DNA of 64,000 nucleotides from Lachnospiraceae bacterium UBA7205 (GCA_002490665.1 DKUL01000042.1:1-64000); one strand, 5' to 3'. Shown: positions 17,914 to 26,667, counted from the first letter of the stretch. The notes: generated by a model from the letters alone, not told the origin. A program made the numbers and translations.

Positions 17914-18840
17914 ATGGAGAAGGTTATCATATATGGGGCCGGTGCAAGGGGAAGGGGTATTTACAATTACTTAAAAAAACATGGGAAAGAAGACGTGGTA
18001 GCCGGATTTTGTGATAGGAATTATAAGTGCATGGCAGTGTTTGACGGTAAAAAAATTATGTCCTTTGAGGAAGCATGCGGATACAGGCTGCCATTTCTGG
18101 TTTCAATTACGGATGCGGACGTGGACTGTGTCCGACAGATGATAGAGAGGCAGAACGGAAAGTGGCTCTGTTTTGATGACATGGCAGGCCTGTTTGGGAA
18201 GGACAGGGTTTCACTGAACCGGGACTTTTGTGCTTTTTTCCATATTAGTGGAATGGACGGTTATTTTGAGTCCGCAGAAGAAATGCTGGAAGGATTCTGG
18301 GGAGATGGTTCACCATTCCTGAAAAGATTTCAAAGGCTGGACTTGGAAAATGTCATTGAACTGGCGTGCGGAAGGGGAAGACATGTGCCACGGTACATAC
18401 ATAAGGCAGGAAAGGTGACCCTTGTGGATATCCTGGAGGAAAACATTGAAGCGTGCAAAAAACGTTTTGGGAATGAGAAAAATATTTTTTATTACTGCAA
18501 TAATGGTTATAACATGGAGAAACTGGTGTCAGACAGTTACACTGCGTTATTCAGTTATGATGCAATGGTACATTTTGAGATGATGGATATATACGAGTAC
18601 CTCAGGGATATCTGCCGCGTGCTTGTGCCGGGGGGGATGGCGCTGATTCATCATTCAAATTACACAGGGGATTATAGGGCATCCTTTGCCAGCGCTCCGA
18701 ATGGAAGAAGCTTTATGGGCCGGGATATTTTTGCGTACCTTGCATACCGTGCAGGGTTTGAAATCGTTGAGCAGGAAGTGATTGACTGGGGAGTGAAGGA
18801 CCTTGACTGCATATCACTGATACAAAAAACAAAAAACTGA
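17914..18840 (+). CDS. Rossmann module fused to SAM methyltransferase
   Basis: 308 residues, ATG preceded by AGAGGGGGACG. Residues 1-85 are the recurrent module (KVIIYGAGARGRGIY, GFCDRN). The C-terminal part is a class I methyltransferase: motif I VIELACGRGRH near residue 145, VTLVDILEEN, and post-motif LVPGGMALIHH. Likely modifies a glycan building block. The Asp/Glu/Gly residues expected of a SAM site are present except that the first acidic residue is Glu in place of Asp. Confidence 0.78.
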   Translation: MEKVIIYGAGARGRGIYNYLKKHGKEDVVAGFCDRNYKCMAVFDGKKIMSFEEACGYRLPFLVSITDADVDCVRQMIERQNGKWLCFDDMAGLFGKDRVSLNRDFCAFFHISGMDGYFESAEEMLEGFWGDGSPFLKRFQRLDLENVIELACGRGRHVPRYIHKAGKVTLVDILEENIEACKKRFGNEKNIFYYCNNGYNMEKLVSDSYTALFSYDAMVHFEMMDIYEYLRDICRVLVPGGMALIHHSNYTGDYRASFASAPNGRSFMGRDIFAYLAYRAGFEIVEQEVIDWGVKDLDCISLIQKTKN

Positions 18841-18850
18841 AAACGGAGGA

Positions 18851-20251
18851 ATGAAATGGCGGATGAGTGTGCTTATTTTGTTCGGTGCAGGCGTATATGC
18901 CAAAAAATATAAGGCCCTGCTTGATTATCTGGATATGGAATTCAATTATTTTACAGACAATGACCCTTCCAAATGGGGTACGGATCTTTATGGGAAGAAA
19001 GTCATTGCGCCAGATGAACTGAAAACATTTCCCGGCTGCAGAATCATTGTTTCAAACACCCATGAAGATGCCATCAGGAATCAGCTTGCGGGTATGGGGA
19101 TGGAAAAAAATATTATCGGCCTGGATACATTATATGATTTATGCGAACACAAGCTGCTAAAAAATGAGCGTAGAAATTCTGACGGCGGCGGCAGGAAGAC
19201 CATTCTGGTTGATATGTATGAAGGAATCGGATGGGGCGGGAGCGAGCTCTGGGCGGCAAACTTGGCGCAGGGACTTAATAAGGCAGGAAGCAGAGTCATT
19301 TTACTGGGATGCAGTGGACAGCCTGAACTGGAAAAAGTATATGAGGGCATGACAGTACGGATATCCGAAGAGGATACGGTTATGCAGATGGTACAACTCA
19401 TGGAAGGTATGCTCCCATGTTTTTTTATCAATAACTTTGCAGGATGTGCGTTTATGGCAGCAGCCATCGTAAAAAGAAAATATCCTGACATGGTAAAGGT
19501 GGTGTCAGTAATCCACAGCGACAGCAGAAACCTGTTTGATGCACATATGATGATGGGAAAGTATACGGATAAGATTTTCTGTGTAAGCAGGCAGATACGC
19601 AGCCATATGCAGGAGCTGTATGATTTTGACCATGGGGCTTATTATGTGAAGGAACAGCCGATAAGAACCGATGCATCATGGAGAAGGACGGAAAACAGGA
19701 TGGGAACACTGCGGATAGGGTATGCAGGGAGAATCGTAAAACAGGCAAAACGTGCAGACCTTCTTGTGGAGTTAATTGGGGCACTGGAAAAAAAAGAAAT
19801 GGATTACATTTTTGAAATTGCAGGTGAAGGGGAATGTACCATTCCGATAAGTGCGTATGTCAGTGAAAATAGCCTGCAGGACAGGGTGCATCTGACAGGC
19901 AGGCTGCCCAAAAGTGAAATGGACTCGTTTTGGAAAAATCAGGATGTATTCGTCAATGTCTCAGAATATGAGGGGACAAGCCTTTCCATGCTTGAAGCCA
20001 TGGGATATGGGTGTGTGCCTGTTGTTACGGATGTGAGCGGGGCGAGGGAATTTATTGAGGACAAAAAAAACGGATATATCTGTGATGTTGGGGATATCAA
20101 AGGGATTGCAGACTGCATTGCAATGATGGCAGACAACAGGGAACTGTTAAAAACATATGGGGACAGATGCCGCAGGATCATTCAGGAGCGGTGTAATCCT
20201 GGGGAATACATAGAGTACTGGATTGATGAAGTATTAGGGGACTGGTTATGA
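18851..20251 (+). CDS. Rossmann module fused to family 4 glycosyltransferase
   Basis: 466 residues from ATG 18851; ATG 18863 is an equally possible start because GGAGGA touches the first ATG. Residues 5-95 are the recurrent module (VLILFGAGVYAKKY, YFTDNDPSKW). From residue 115 it is a GT4 glycosyltransferase. It has an acceptor-side loop GWGGSELWAANLA, RIGYAGRIVKQAKR at the start of the donor domain, and the E-x7-E region EGTSLSMLEAMGYG near residue 380. It overlaps the next gene by ATGA, indicating coupling. Confidence 0.85.
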   Translation: MKWRMSVLILFGAGVYAKKYKALLDYLDMEFNYFTDNDPSKWGTDLYGKKVIAPDELKTFPGCRIIVSNTHEDAIRNQLAGMGMEKNIIGLDTLYDLCEHKLLKNERRNSDGGGRKTILVDMYEGIGWGGSELWAANLAQGLNKAGSRVILLGCSGQPELEKVYEGMTVRISEEDTVMQMVQLMEGMLPCFFINNFAGCAFMAAAIVKRKYPDMVKVVSVIHSDSRNLFDAHMMMGKYTDKIFCVSRQIRSHMQELYDFDHGAYYVKEQPIRTDASWRRTENRMGTLRIGYAGRIVKQAKRADLLVELIGALEKKEMDYIFEIAGEGECTIPISAYVSENSLQDRVHLTGRLPKSEMDSFWKNQDVFVNVSEYEGTSLSMLEAMGYGCVPVVTDVSGAREFIEDKKNGYICDVGDIKGIADCIAMMADNRELLKTYGDRCRRIIQERCNPGEYIEYWIDEVLGDWL

Positions 20252-21303
20252 ATATACTGAAAAATGAAAAATACCAGACGGATATCATGTATGTGTCAGA
20301 ATTGGATATTTCATGGGAACGGATGAATAATAAGTCAATTATAATAACAGGAGCCACGGGTATGATTGCATCAGTTATTGTTGACATACTGATGAAACGC
20401 AATTCCAAATATGGTCAGCAGATTCATATTTATGCTGTCAGTCGAGACAGGCAGAAAGCAGAACAACGCTTCTGTGCATACTGGGATAATCCCAATTTCA
20501 CATGGATATCCCACGATATCAATAATCCGCTGCCAGAGGTTGGCAGTGTGGATTATATCCTTCATGCGGCGAGCAATACGCATCCCCGCGCCTATGCGAC
20601 AGATCCGATCGGGACAATCACAGCAAATGTGCAGGGAACCTGTCAACTGCTGGATTATGCCGCAAGCCATCGCTGCGAGCGTTTTTTCTTCTTCTCATCG
20701 GTGGAAATCTATGGTGAAAACAGAAATGATACGGACAAATTTGACGAGGCATACTCTGGTTACATAGACTGCAACACGCTCCGCGCAGGCTACCCTGAGA
20801 GCAAGCGGCTGGGGGAGGCGCTGTGCAATGCATTTGCAGCGCAGAAAGGGCAGGATTTTGTGATAGGCAGGTTTTCACGAGTATATGGGCCGACAATGTC
20901 CCCGGATGATTCCAAGGCGGTTGCACAGTTTATCAGGAAAGCGGCGGCTGGGGAGGACATTGTACTAAAAAGCGAAGGAAACCAGCTTTATTCCTATACA
21001 TATGCTGTTGACGCAGCATCGGCGGCGCTGTATCTTCTTCTGAAAGGAGAAAGCAGGAGTGCGGTTAACATCGTTGATGCTTCATCGGACATCACATTAA
21101 AAGAACTTGCAGGCTTACTTGCCAGGGCAGCCGGAACGAAAGTTGTTTTTGAATTACCTGACGATACAGAAAAGGCAGGGTATTCCACGGCGACAAAGGC
21201 ACTTTTGGACGGAACGAGGCTTGAACGGCTGGGATGGAAAGCACACACGCCGATAAGGGAAGGGCTTTCCAAGACGGTACAAATACTAAGAAATCAGTAT
21301 TAG
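20248..21303 (+). CDS. NAD-dependent epimerase/dehydratase (extended SDR)
   Basis: 351 residues, start overlapping the upstream stop as ATGA. After a roughly 30-residue lead, the NAD motif is ITGATGMIAS. Catalytic Ser is in FFSSVEIYGE, and Tyr-x3-Lys in GYPESKRLGE near residue 180, with GRFSRVYGPT following. It resembles UDP-glucuronate decarboxylase/epimerase-type SDRs. It is the last gene of the glycan cluster; no clear terminator follows it. Confidence 0.83.
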   Translation: MNILKNEKYQTDIMYVSELDISWERMNNKSIIITGATGMIASVIVDILMKRNSKYGQQIHIYAVSRDRQKAEQRFCAYWDNPNFTWISHDINNPLPEVGSVDYILHAASNTHPRAYATDPIGTITANVQGTCQLLDYAASHRCERFFFFSSVEIYGENRNDTDKFDEAYSGYIDCNTLRAGYPESKRLGEALCNAFAAQKGQDFVIGRFSRVYGPTMSPDDSKAVAQFIRKAAAGEDIVLKSEGNQLYSYTYAVDAASAALYLLLKGESRSAVNIVDASSDITLKELAGLLARAAGTKVVFELPDDTEKAGYSTATKALLDGTRLERLGWKAHTPIREGLSKTVQILRNQY

Positions 21304-21367
21304 CTTGATATCAGAACATTGATAATTTCATATTTTACATCAGCGTTTAGTACTAAAATTTCCATTG

Positions 21368-21396
21368 TTTACATACTTCCAATACAATGTTAGAAT
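21368..21396 (+). promoter_or_regulatory. Sigma-A-type promoter for the AAA-like ATPase gene
   Basis: TTTACA (21368-21373), a 17-base spacer, then TAGAAT (21391-21396); an alternative -10, TATAAT, lies at 21402-21407. It sits 40 bp before ATG 21437 in an AT-rich gap, so the ATPase gene is probably transcribed on its own. Confidence 0.6.
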
Positions 21397-21436
21397 GATG
21401 GTATAATTACTTCATATGACACTGGGGGTATAAGAG

Positions 21437-23026
21437 ATGGAACGCAGGTTTAATATAACAGGTTCTTGTAATTTGCAAAGACATTACATGGTAAAACTTG
21501 ATGGCAGATTAAAACAGATTAAGGAAAAGTATGTTGATTATGGCAGTTATTTTGTCATTAACAGAGGACGTCAATATGGCAAGACAACAACGTTGAAGGC
21601 ACTGAAACAATATCTGTCAAATGATTATATTGTTCTGTCCCTTGATTTTCAGGAGCTTGGAACGGAGGAATTTGCAGACGCGGCAACTTTTGCGCGTGCG
21701 TTTGCGAAAGTGTTTATCAGAGCGTTTAAAACCGGCAGTTTAAGCAAATTAGATAAGTTACTTGAACCATTAACACATTTTATAGAAAAAGATGATAACA
21801 GCTTAAATGGTTTGTTTGTACAGTTGAGTAGTCTATGCGAAAACAGTCCGCGGCCGATTGTATTAATGATAGATGAGATTGACAGCGCGGGTAATAATCA
21901 GGTGTTTATAGAATTTCTTGCAATTCTTAGGAAATATTATCTGAACAGAGAGGAAACGCCCATATTCCAATCCGTAATCCTTGCAGGAGTATATGACATA
22001 AAAAACTTGAAATTGAAATTGCGTCCTGAATCGGAACACCAATATAACAGCCCATGGAATATTGCCGCAAAATTTAAGATTGACATGAGTTTTTCTGCAG
22101 AACAGATCGCATCCATGCTGGGGGAGTATGAAAATGACAAGCATACAGGGATGGATATACAGGTGGTTGCAGAGGAAATATACCAGTACACGTCAGGGTA
22201 TCCTGTGCTTGTATCGTCAATCTGCAAATGCATTGATGAAGACCTGGTTGAAGACGGTATATTTAAAGATTTGAAAACTGCATGGACAAAAGATGGAGTG
22301 GCAGAGGCAGTAAAGATTATATTAAAAGAAAGCACATTGTTGTTTGAAAGTATGGCAAAGCAGCTCGACACATATGCGGACCTTTATAAAATAGTGGAGA
22401 ACATCATATATTGCGGGAAGAAAATACCGTTTAGCCTTGAAGAGAAATCTATTAGTCTGGGCAGCATGTTTGGTTTCCTGAAGGAAGAGAACGGACATGT
22501 GGCAATAGCAAACAGGATGTTTGAAATGTGCCTTTTAAATATGTTTATGGCAAAGGAAGCAATCAATAGCGATGTCTATGCGCAGGGTGGCAGTGACAGG
22601 ATTAGCTTTATAAAGGATAACATGCTTGACATGGAGCTTGTCCTGAAAAAGTTTGTCGAGTATTTTACTGAGATTTGCGGACAAAAAGACCAAAAATTTA
22701 TTGAGAAGCAGGGACGAAAGATTTTTCTGATATATCTGAAGCCTATCATCAATGGTACTGGTAATTATTACATTGAGGCACAGACAAGGGACGAAAGGCG
22801 TACAGACATTATTGTTGACTATCGTGGTGAGCAGTTTATCGTCGAGCTGAAAATCTGGCATGGGAATGAATACAATGAGCGGGGCGAGGAGCAGCTTACG
22901 GATTACCTGGAATATTATCATAAGGACAAAGGATATCTTTTAAGCTTTAATTTTAATAAGAACAAGCAAACGGGTGTGCGTGAGATAAAGACCAAAAACA
23001 AAACGATTATCGAGGCGGTTGTATAA
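21437..23026 (+). CDS. AAA-like ATPase with C-terminal PD-(D/E)XK nuclease-like domain
   Basis: 529 residues, with GGGGGT upstream of the ATG. The N-terminal ATPase has Walker A GRQYGKTT (residues 44-51) and Walker B IVLMIDEIDS near residue 145, as in the AAA-ATPase_like/archaeal-type ATPase group. The C-terminus has DIIVDYRGEQFIVELKIW, matching the D-x(n)-E-x-K nuclease signature of PDDEXK_9-like domains. This two-domain architecture forms large paralogous families in gut anaerobes; its function is not established. It has its own promoter and terminator and splits the glycan cluster from the cytidylyltransferase pair. Confidence 0.82.
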   Translation: MERRFNITGSCNLQRHYMVKLDGRLKQIKEKYVDYGSYFVINRGRQYGKTTTLKALKQYLSNDYIVLSLDFQELGTEEFADAATFARAFAKVFIRAFKTGSLSKLDKLLEPLTHFIEKDDNSLNGLFVQLSSLCENSPRPIVLMIDEIDSAGNNQVFIEFLAILRKYYLNREETPIFQSVILAGVYDIKNLKLKLRPESEHQYNSPWNIAAKFKIDMSFSAEQIASMLGEYENDKHTGMDIQVVAEEIYQYTSGYPVLVSSICKCIDEDLVEDGIFKDLKTAWTKDGVAEAVKIILKESTLLFESMAKQLDTYADLYKIVENIIYCGKKIPFSLEEKSISLGSMFGFLKEENGHVAIANRMFEMCLLNMFMAKEAINSDVYAQGGSDRISFIKDNMLDMELVLKKFVEYFTEICGQKDQKFIEKQGRKIFLIYLKPIINGTGNYYIEAQTRDERRTDIIVDYRGEQFIVELKIWHGNEYNERGEEQLTDYLEYYHKDKGYLLSFNFNKNKQTGVREIKTKNKTIIEAVV

Positions 23027-23052
23027 GGCAACCTTATAAAGTGTTTTTAATA

Positions 23053-23095
23053 AAGTCTGATGTAAGGTATGAAGTTACTTTATGTCAGGCTTTTT
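23053..23095 (+). terminator. Rho-independent terminator after the AAA-like ATPase gene
   Basis: A 16-bp stem including four G-U pairs (23053-23068 with 23077-23092), an 8-base loop, and a T-run at 23091-23095. It lies 27 bp after the ATPase stop codon and 35 bp before the next start. Confidence 0.8.
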
Positions 23096-23129
23096 GTTAT
23101 TAAAAATTGTATATAAAGGAGAACACAGA

Positions 23130-23834
23130 ATGAACATAGCAGTAATACTGGCAGCTGGTGCAGATCCTACTTTTAGGATGGACATACCAAAGCAGTTTGT
23201 CAATGTGTACAACCGGCCTGTTATTGTATACACAATGGAAACCTTCCAGCAGCATCCGGAAATTGACGCAATCATGGTGGCATGCCTTAAGGGATGGGAA
23301 AGTATGGTGGAGGCTTATGCAAAACAGTTTGATATCACCAAACTGGAATGGGTAATACAAGGCGGCGGTTTCGGGCAGGAGACATCAAGGCGCGCAGTGG
23401 ACAGGCTTGCAGAAGAATGTGATGGAGGAGATATCATTATACTCCATGATGCGATTCGTCCACTGGTATCACATAATGTTATTTCGGACAGTATTGACAC
23501 ATGCAAAAGAAAAGGGATGGGCATTGCGGCGGTGACATCTATGGATAATGTCATGATGACAGATGATGGGGTGACAGGGAAGCTGTCCATTTCACGTCAT
23601 GCGTTCCGGCGTATCCAGACACCGCAGACATACTTTCTCGGAGAGTTGAAAAAGGCGCATGAGGATGCTCTGGAGAAAGGCATCCACAATGAAAATGATA
23701 CGAACAACATGATTTCCAGACTGGGCAGGAACGTTTATTTCTCAAAAGGTTCCGACTTAAATCTCAAGATTAACACGGTCGAGGATGTGGCAATGTTTAA
23801 GGCATTGTATGCCATGAAAAGTGGGGATATTTAA
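23130..23834 (+). CDS. IspD/TarI-like cytidylyltransferase, variant nucleotide loop
   Basis: 234 residues from ATG 23130, with AAAGGAG upstream. Family features: NIAVILAAG, IPKQF, IILHDAIRPLVS and RIQTPQTY. The usual loop AAGxGxRM is replaced by AAGADPTFRM, two residues longer and without the middle glycine. The Lys and Gln of PKQ are kept. Family members activate methylerythritol phosphate (IspD) or ribitol/other polyol phosphates (TarI) with CTP. A paralogue follows one base later. The pair and its nearness to the glycan cluster favour a polyol- or sugar-phosphate substrate over isoprenoid synthesis; this is inference. Confidence 0.8.
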   Translation: MNIAVILAAGADPTFRMDIPKQFVNVYNRPVIVYTMETFQQHPEIDAIMVACLKGWESMVEAYAKQFDITKLEWVIQGGGFGQETSRRAVDRLAEECDGGDIIILHDAIRPLVSHNVISDSIDTCKRKGMGIAAVTSMDNVMMTDDGVTGKLSISRHAFRRIQTPQTYFLGELKKAHEDALEKGIHNENDTNNMISRLGRNVYFSKGSDLNLKINTVEDVAMFKALYAMKSGDI

Positions 23835-23835
23835 C

Positions 23836-24612
23836 ATGAATATAGCATTGATTCTGGCGGGGGGAAGCGGTTCAAGGACGGAGCAGTCCGTGCCCAAGCA
23901 GTTCATCAGCATAGACGAAAAACCTATCATCATATATACTTTAGAGGCATTTCAGAATCATCCCGGGGTGGATGGAATTATAGTTTCCTGCATTGATGGG
24001 TGGCATGATGTGCTAAGGGGGTATGCATCGGCAGCAGGCATCGATAAGCTGCGCTGGGTGGTTGATGGCGGCGAAAATGGGCAGTCTTCTGCAAGGAATG
24101 CACTTTTGGCACTGGAAACGATTTGTAAGGAGGATGACATCATAGTCATACATGACGCGGTCAGACCGATGATTTCGGAGGAGATTATTACGGATTGTAT
24201 TGCAAAGGCAGAAGAATGTGGTTCGGGACTTTCAGCGATACGGTGTCAGGAGACGATTATGATGACAGAGAATGGAAGATGCGGGCACGCAGGCATTGAC
24301 AGGAATGACATTATGCGTGTGCAGACGCCACAGGCATACAGATACGGCAGGGTGCTGTGGGCGCATAAGGAGGCTCTGAAAAGAGGAATTACCAATGCGG
24401 TCTATACCAATACATTGATGATGGAGCTGGGAGAGGAGCTTTATTTTTCGTGTGGCTCCAACAAAAATATTAAGATTACGACCTTGGAGGATATTGATAT
24501 TTTTAAGGCGCTGTATGCCACGAAAAGAGACACATGGCTGAAAAGAAAAAACAGTGGATGTATGGATTCGGTAGGAATAGAGAGTATAGGAAAACCACAT
24601 CATGCACAATAG
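23836..24612 (+). CDS. IspD/TarI-like cytidylyltransferase, second paralogue
   Basis: 258 residues from ATG 23836, one base after the previous stop. Family features: NIALILAGGSGSR, VPKQF, IVIHDAVRPMIS and RVQTPQAY. The nucleotide loop has standard length, unlike its upstream paralogue. It is aligned along its length with that paralogue, so the two came from a duplication and may act as a heteromer or on two substrates. A roughly 30-residue C-terminal extension follows the last conserved helix. Its stop codon lies inside a long hairpin shared with the convergent glgA gene. Confidence 0.8.
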   Translation: MNIALILAGGSGSRTEQSVPKQFISIDEKPIIIYTLEAFQNHPGVDGIIVSCIDGWHDVLRGYASAAGIDKLRWVVDGGENGQSSARNALLALETICKEDDIIVIHDAVRPMISEEIITDCIAKAEECGSGLSAIRCQETIMMTENGRCGHAGIDRNDIMRVQTPQAYRYGRVLWAHKEALKRGITNAVYTNTLMMELGEELYFSCGSNKNIKITTLEDIDIFKALYATKRDTWLKRKNSGCMDSVGIESIGKPHHAQ

Positions 24613-24651
24613 CCCATGGCTGTAAACGGCTCCATTGCACATGATGTGGTT
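24593..24651. terminator. Long hairpin between convergent genes, probable bidirectional terminator
   Basis: AACCACATCATG (24593-24604) pairs perfectly with CATGATGTGGTT (24640-24651), and inner CAAT/ATTG and AGCC/GGCT add more pairing. Read toward glgA's end (minus strand), the stem is followed by TTTT; on the plus strand the following T-rich stretch is weak. It contains the stop codon of the second cytidylyltransferase. Confidence 0.65.
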
Positions 24652-24675
24652 CATTCTGTTTTCGTTCATTGTCTC

Positions 24676-26445
24676 CTATGAGGTTAAATCCAGATATAAA
24701 TCCTTATACTGTTTAGCGGAATTATCCCATGACAGGTTTTTATCCATATCTCTCTGAACCATTTCATCCCAGCACCAGCGGTTTAAGAAATACAGACTTT
24801 TCGCCCTGTTTATGGCATCCAGTAACAGGCCGGCATCATAGCGGTCAAAAGTAAAACCATTTCCCATATTGGAGAACATATTATACGGTTCAACGGTATC
24901 CTTCAATCCGCCAGTCTCACGGACGATTGGTATCGTGCCATAATGCATGGCAATCAACTGTGTCAGTCCACAAGGCTCAAACTGGGAAGGCACCAGCAGG
25001 GCATCTGCCCCCGCATAAATCCTGTGAGCCCTTGTTTCATCATACATGATATTGGAACATACATTTCCCTTGTAGGCATATTCATAATACCGGAAGGAGT
25101 CCTCGTATCTGCTGTCCCCGGAGCCAAGTACGACAACCTGCGTATGCTCATCCATAATCTGCGTCATAATGGAATTGACCAGGTCCAGTCCTTTCTGGTC
25201 CGTCAGGCGGGAAATCAGTCCGATGACAAATTTGTGGTCATCCTGAACCAGCCCCAGTTCTTCCTGCAGTCTGCGTTTGTTTTCTTTTTTCTTTTCCAGT
25301 ACATTGGTAATATCATAGTTTACATACAGCCTGTCATCCGTAAATGAATTCCAGATATCATAGTCGATGCCATTTACGATACCCCGCAGCTTGTTGGAAT
25401 GATATCGCAGGTGGGCATCCAGTGTCTCGCCATAGTATGCGTTCTGGATTTCACCGGCATAAGTATTGCTGACCGTTGTAATGATATTGGAATATGTAAG
25501 CCCGCCCTTTAACATGTTGGCATCTTCATAGCCTGTCTTTAATGCATCCTTGTTAAATACATAATCCGGCAGTCCGGACCAGTACCGGATCGTGGGAATA
25601 TTGTAAATGCCCTGGAACCGAAGGTTGTGGATTGTCAGAATCGTTTTGGCGGAAGTAAGCTTTGTATCCACGAACTTTATTCTCAGATACACGGGAACAA
25701 GGGCAGCCTGCCAGTCGTGGCAGTGGATGATATCAGGAATCCAGTCCATATAGTTCAGTGCAGCCAGCGCTGCTTTTGCAAAGAAACAATATTTCGGAAT
25801 GTCGTCGACGAGATTCGTATATGGATTTCCAGTGGCAAAAAATTCTTCATTGTCAATGAAATCATACACAACACCCTCCCAGACATATTCCATGATCCCC
25901 ACATAAAATGACCTGCCATCGGCGCATAGATCCATTTCAAAAGAGCCTTTGTATTCCATTTTTTCCTGATATTCCTGGGGAATGCATTTGTAGCGCGGAA
26001 GGATTACTTTTACATCGCAGTTCTGTTTGATCAAAGCTTTGGGGAGGGCATACATAACATCTCCCAATCCGCCGGTCTTTACAAACGGATAACATTCCGA
26101 ACCGATAAATGCGACACTTCTTCTGGGTGTCGCGGGTATTTCCGTCTTTTGTTCTTCAGCGGCTGACTCTTCGGCGGTTTCCGGCTTCAATGGTTTTTTC
26201 TCAGTTTTTTTGACTGCCTTTTCACTTGTTTTTACGGATTTCCTTTTCGGGGCATTCTCTGTCCTGGCACTTTTGGTCTTGGTGCCTTTAGCCTTGGTAT
26301 TTTCTGCTGCGGTATTTTTTTCCGTTTTCTCTTCGGAAGATTTAACCTCAGATTCTGCCTTGACTGCTTCTGACGGAGTATTTTCCTTTGGCGCTGCTTT
26401 GGCGGGTTTCGTTTTTGGCGTATTTGATGTGTTTCGTTTTGTCAT
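24676..26445 (-). CDS. glgA: Glycogen synthase with low-complexity N-terminal extension
   Basis: 589 residues. ADP-glucose:glucan 4-alpha-glucosyltransferase of family GT5. KTGGLGDV at residues 123-130 is the ADP-glucose-binding motif; IIHCHDWQAAL, VNGIDYDIW, LISRLTDQKG and LVPSQFEPCGLTQL follow in family order. GlgA normally begins a few residues before KTGGL. Here about 108 extra residues precede it, rich in Lys, Glu, Ala, Thr and Pro and probably disordered. The ATG has a perfect AGGAGG seven bases upstream and a promoter in front, so the extension is probably translated. No other glycogen gene is nearby. Confidence 0.93.
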   Translation of the reverse strand: MTKRNTSNTPKTKPAKAAPKENTPSEAVKAESEVKSSEEKTEKNTAAENTKAKGTKTKSARTENAPKRKSVKTSEKAVKKTEKKPLKPETAEESAAEEQKTEIPATPRRSVAFIGSECYPFVKTGGLGDVMYALPKALIKQNCDVKVILPRYKCIPQEYQEKMEYKGSFEMDLCADGRSFYVGIMEYVWEGVVYDFIDNEEFFATGNPYTNLVDDIPKYCFFAKAALAALNYMDWIPDIIHCHDWQAALVPVYLRIKFVDTKLTSAKTILTIHNLRFQGIYNIPTIRYWSGLPDYVFNKDALKTGYEDANMLKGGLTYSNIITTVSNTYAGEIQNAYYGETLDAHLRYHSNKLRGIVNGIDYDIWNSFTDDRLYVNYDITNVLEKKKENKRRLQEELGLVQDDHKFVIGLISRLTDQKGLDLVNSIMTQIMDEHTQVVVLGSGDSRYEDSFRYYEYAYKGNVCSNIMYDETRAHRIYAGADALLVPSQFEPCGLTQLIAMHYGTIPIVRETGGLKDTVEPYNMFSNMGNGFTFDRYDAGLLLDAINRAKSLYFLNRWCWDEMVQRDMDKNLSWDNSAKQYKDLYLDLTS

Positions 26446-26477
26446 CTGACACCTCCTGAGTTTATATTTTTTTCTTC

Positions 26478-26506
26478 ATTATAATATAAGTTGGAAAGAT
26501 AAGCAA
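26478..26506 (-). promoter_or_regulatory. glgA promoter
   Basis: On the minus strand: -35 TTGCTT (26506-26501), 17-base spacer, -10 TATAAT (26483-26478), about 33 bp before the glgA ATG. Perfect -10 and standard spacing. Confidence 0.65.
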
Positions 26507-26549
26507 CAGGGTGTTGGAAAGATAATCTGTAATCATGGATTTAAGGTAA

Positions 26550-26578
26550 TTGCGAACCCTGAAGAAAAATGTTATCAT
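26550..26578 (+). promoter_or_regulatory. Promoter for the siroheme synthase gene
   Basis: -35 TTGCGA (26550-26555), 17-base spacer, -10 TATCAT (26573-26578), about 90 bp before the ATG. The leader it would produce carries the hairpin listed next. Confidence 0.5.
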
Positions 26579-26593
26579 ATATAAAATACAAGT

Positions 26594-26618
26594 CAGGAGG
26601 CGGATAATCTGCCTCCTG
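26594..26618 (+). promoter_or_regulatory. Leader hairpin upstream of siroheme synthase
   Basis: CAGGAGGC (26594-26601) pairs perfectly with GCCTCCTG (26611-26618) across a 9-base loop. No T-run follows, so it is not an intrinsic terminator. The left arm contains an AGGAGG, a Shine-Dalgarno-like sequence without a start codon. Function unknown. Confidence 0.45.
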
Positions 26619-26667
26619 CATTACTGCACATAAATGTATTTGTTCGGAAAGAGAGGAAGCACACACA

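Noticed and set aside
23130..24612. Naming either cytidylyltransferase ispD
   Set aside because: Two tandem paralogues, one with an altered loop, in a sugar-related setting; motifs do not separate IspD from TarI-like enzymes.
26446..26667. Cobalamin or SAM riboswitch before the siroheme synthase gene
   Set aside because: No B12-box-like or SAM-I-like conserved core was recognised; only a simple hairpin.
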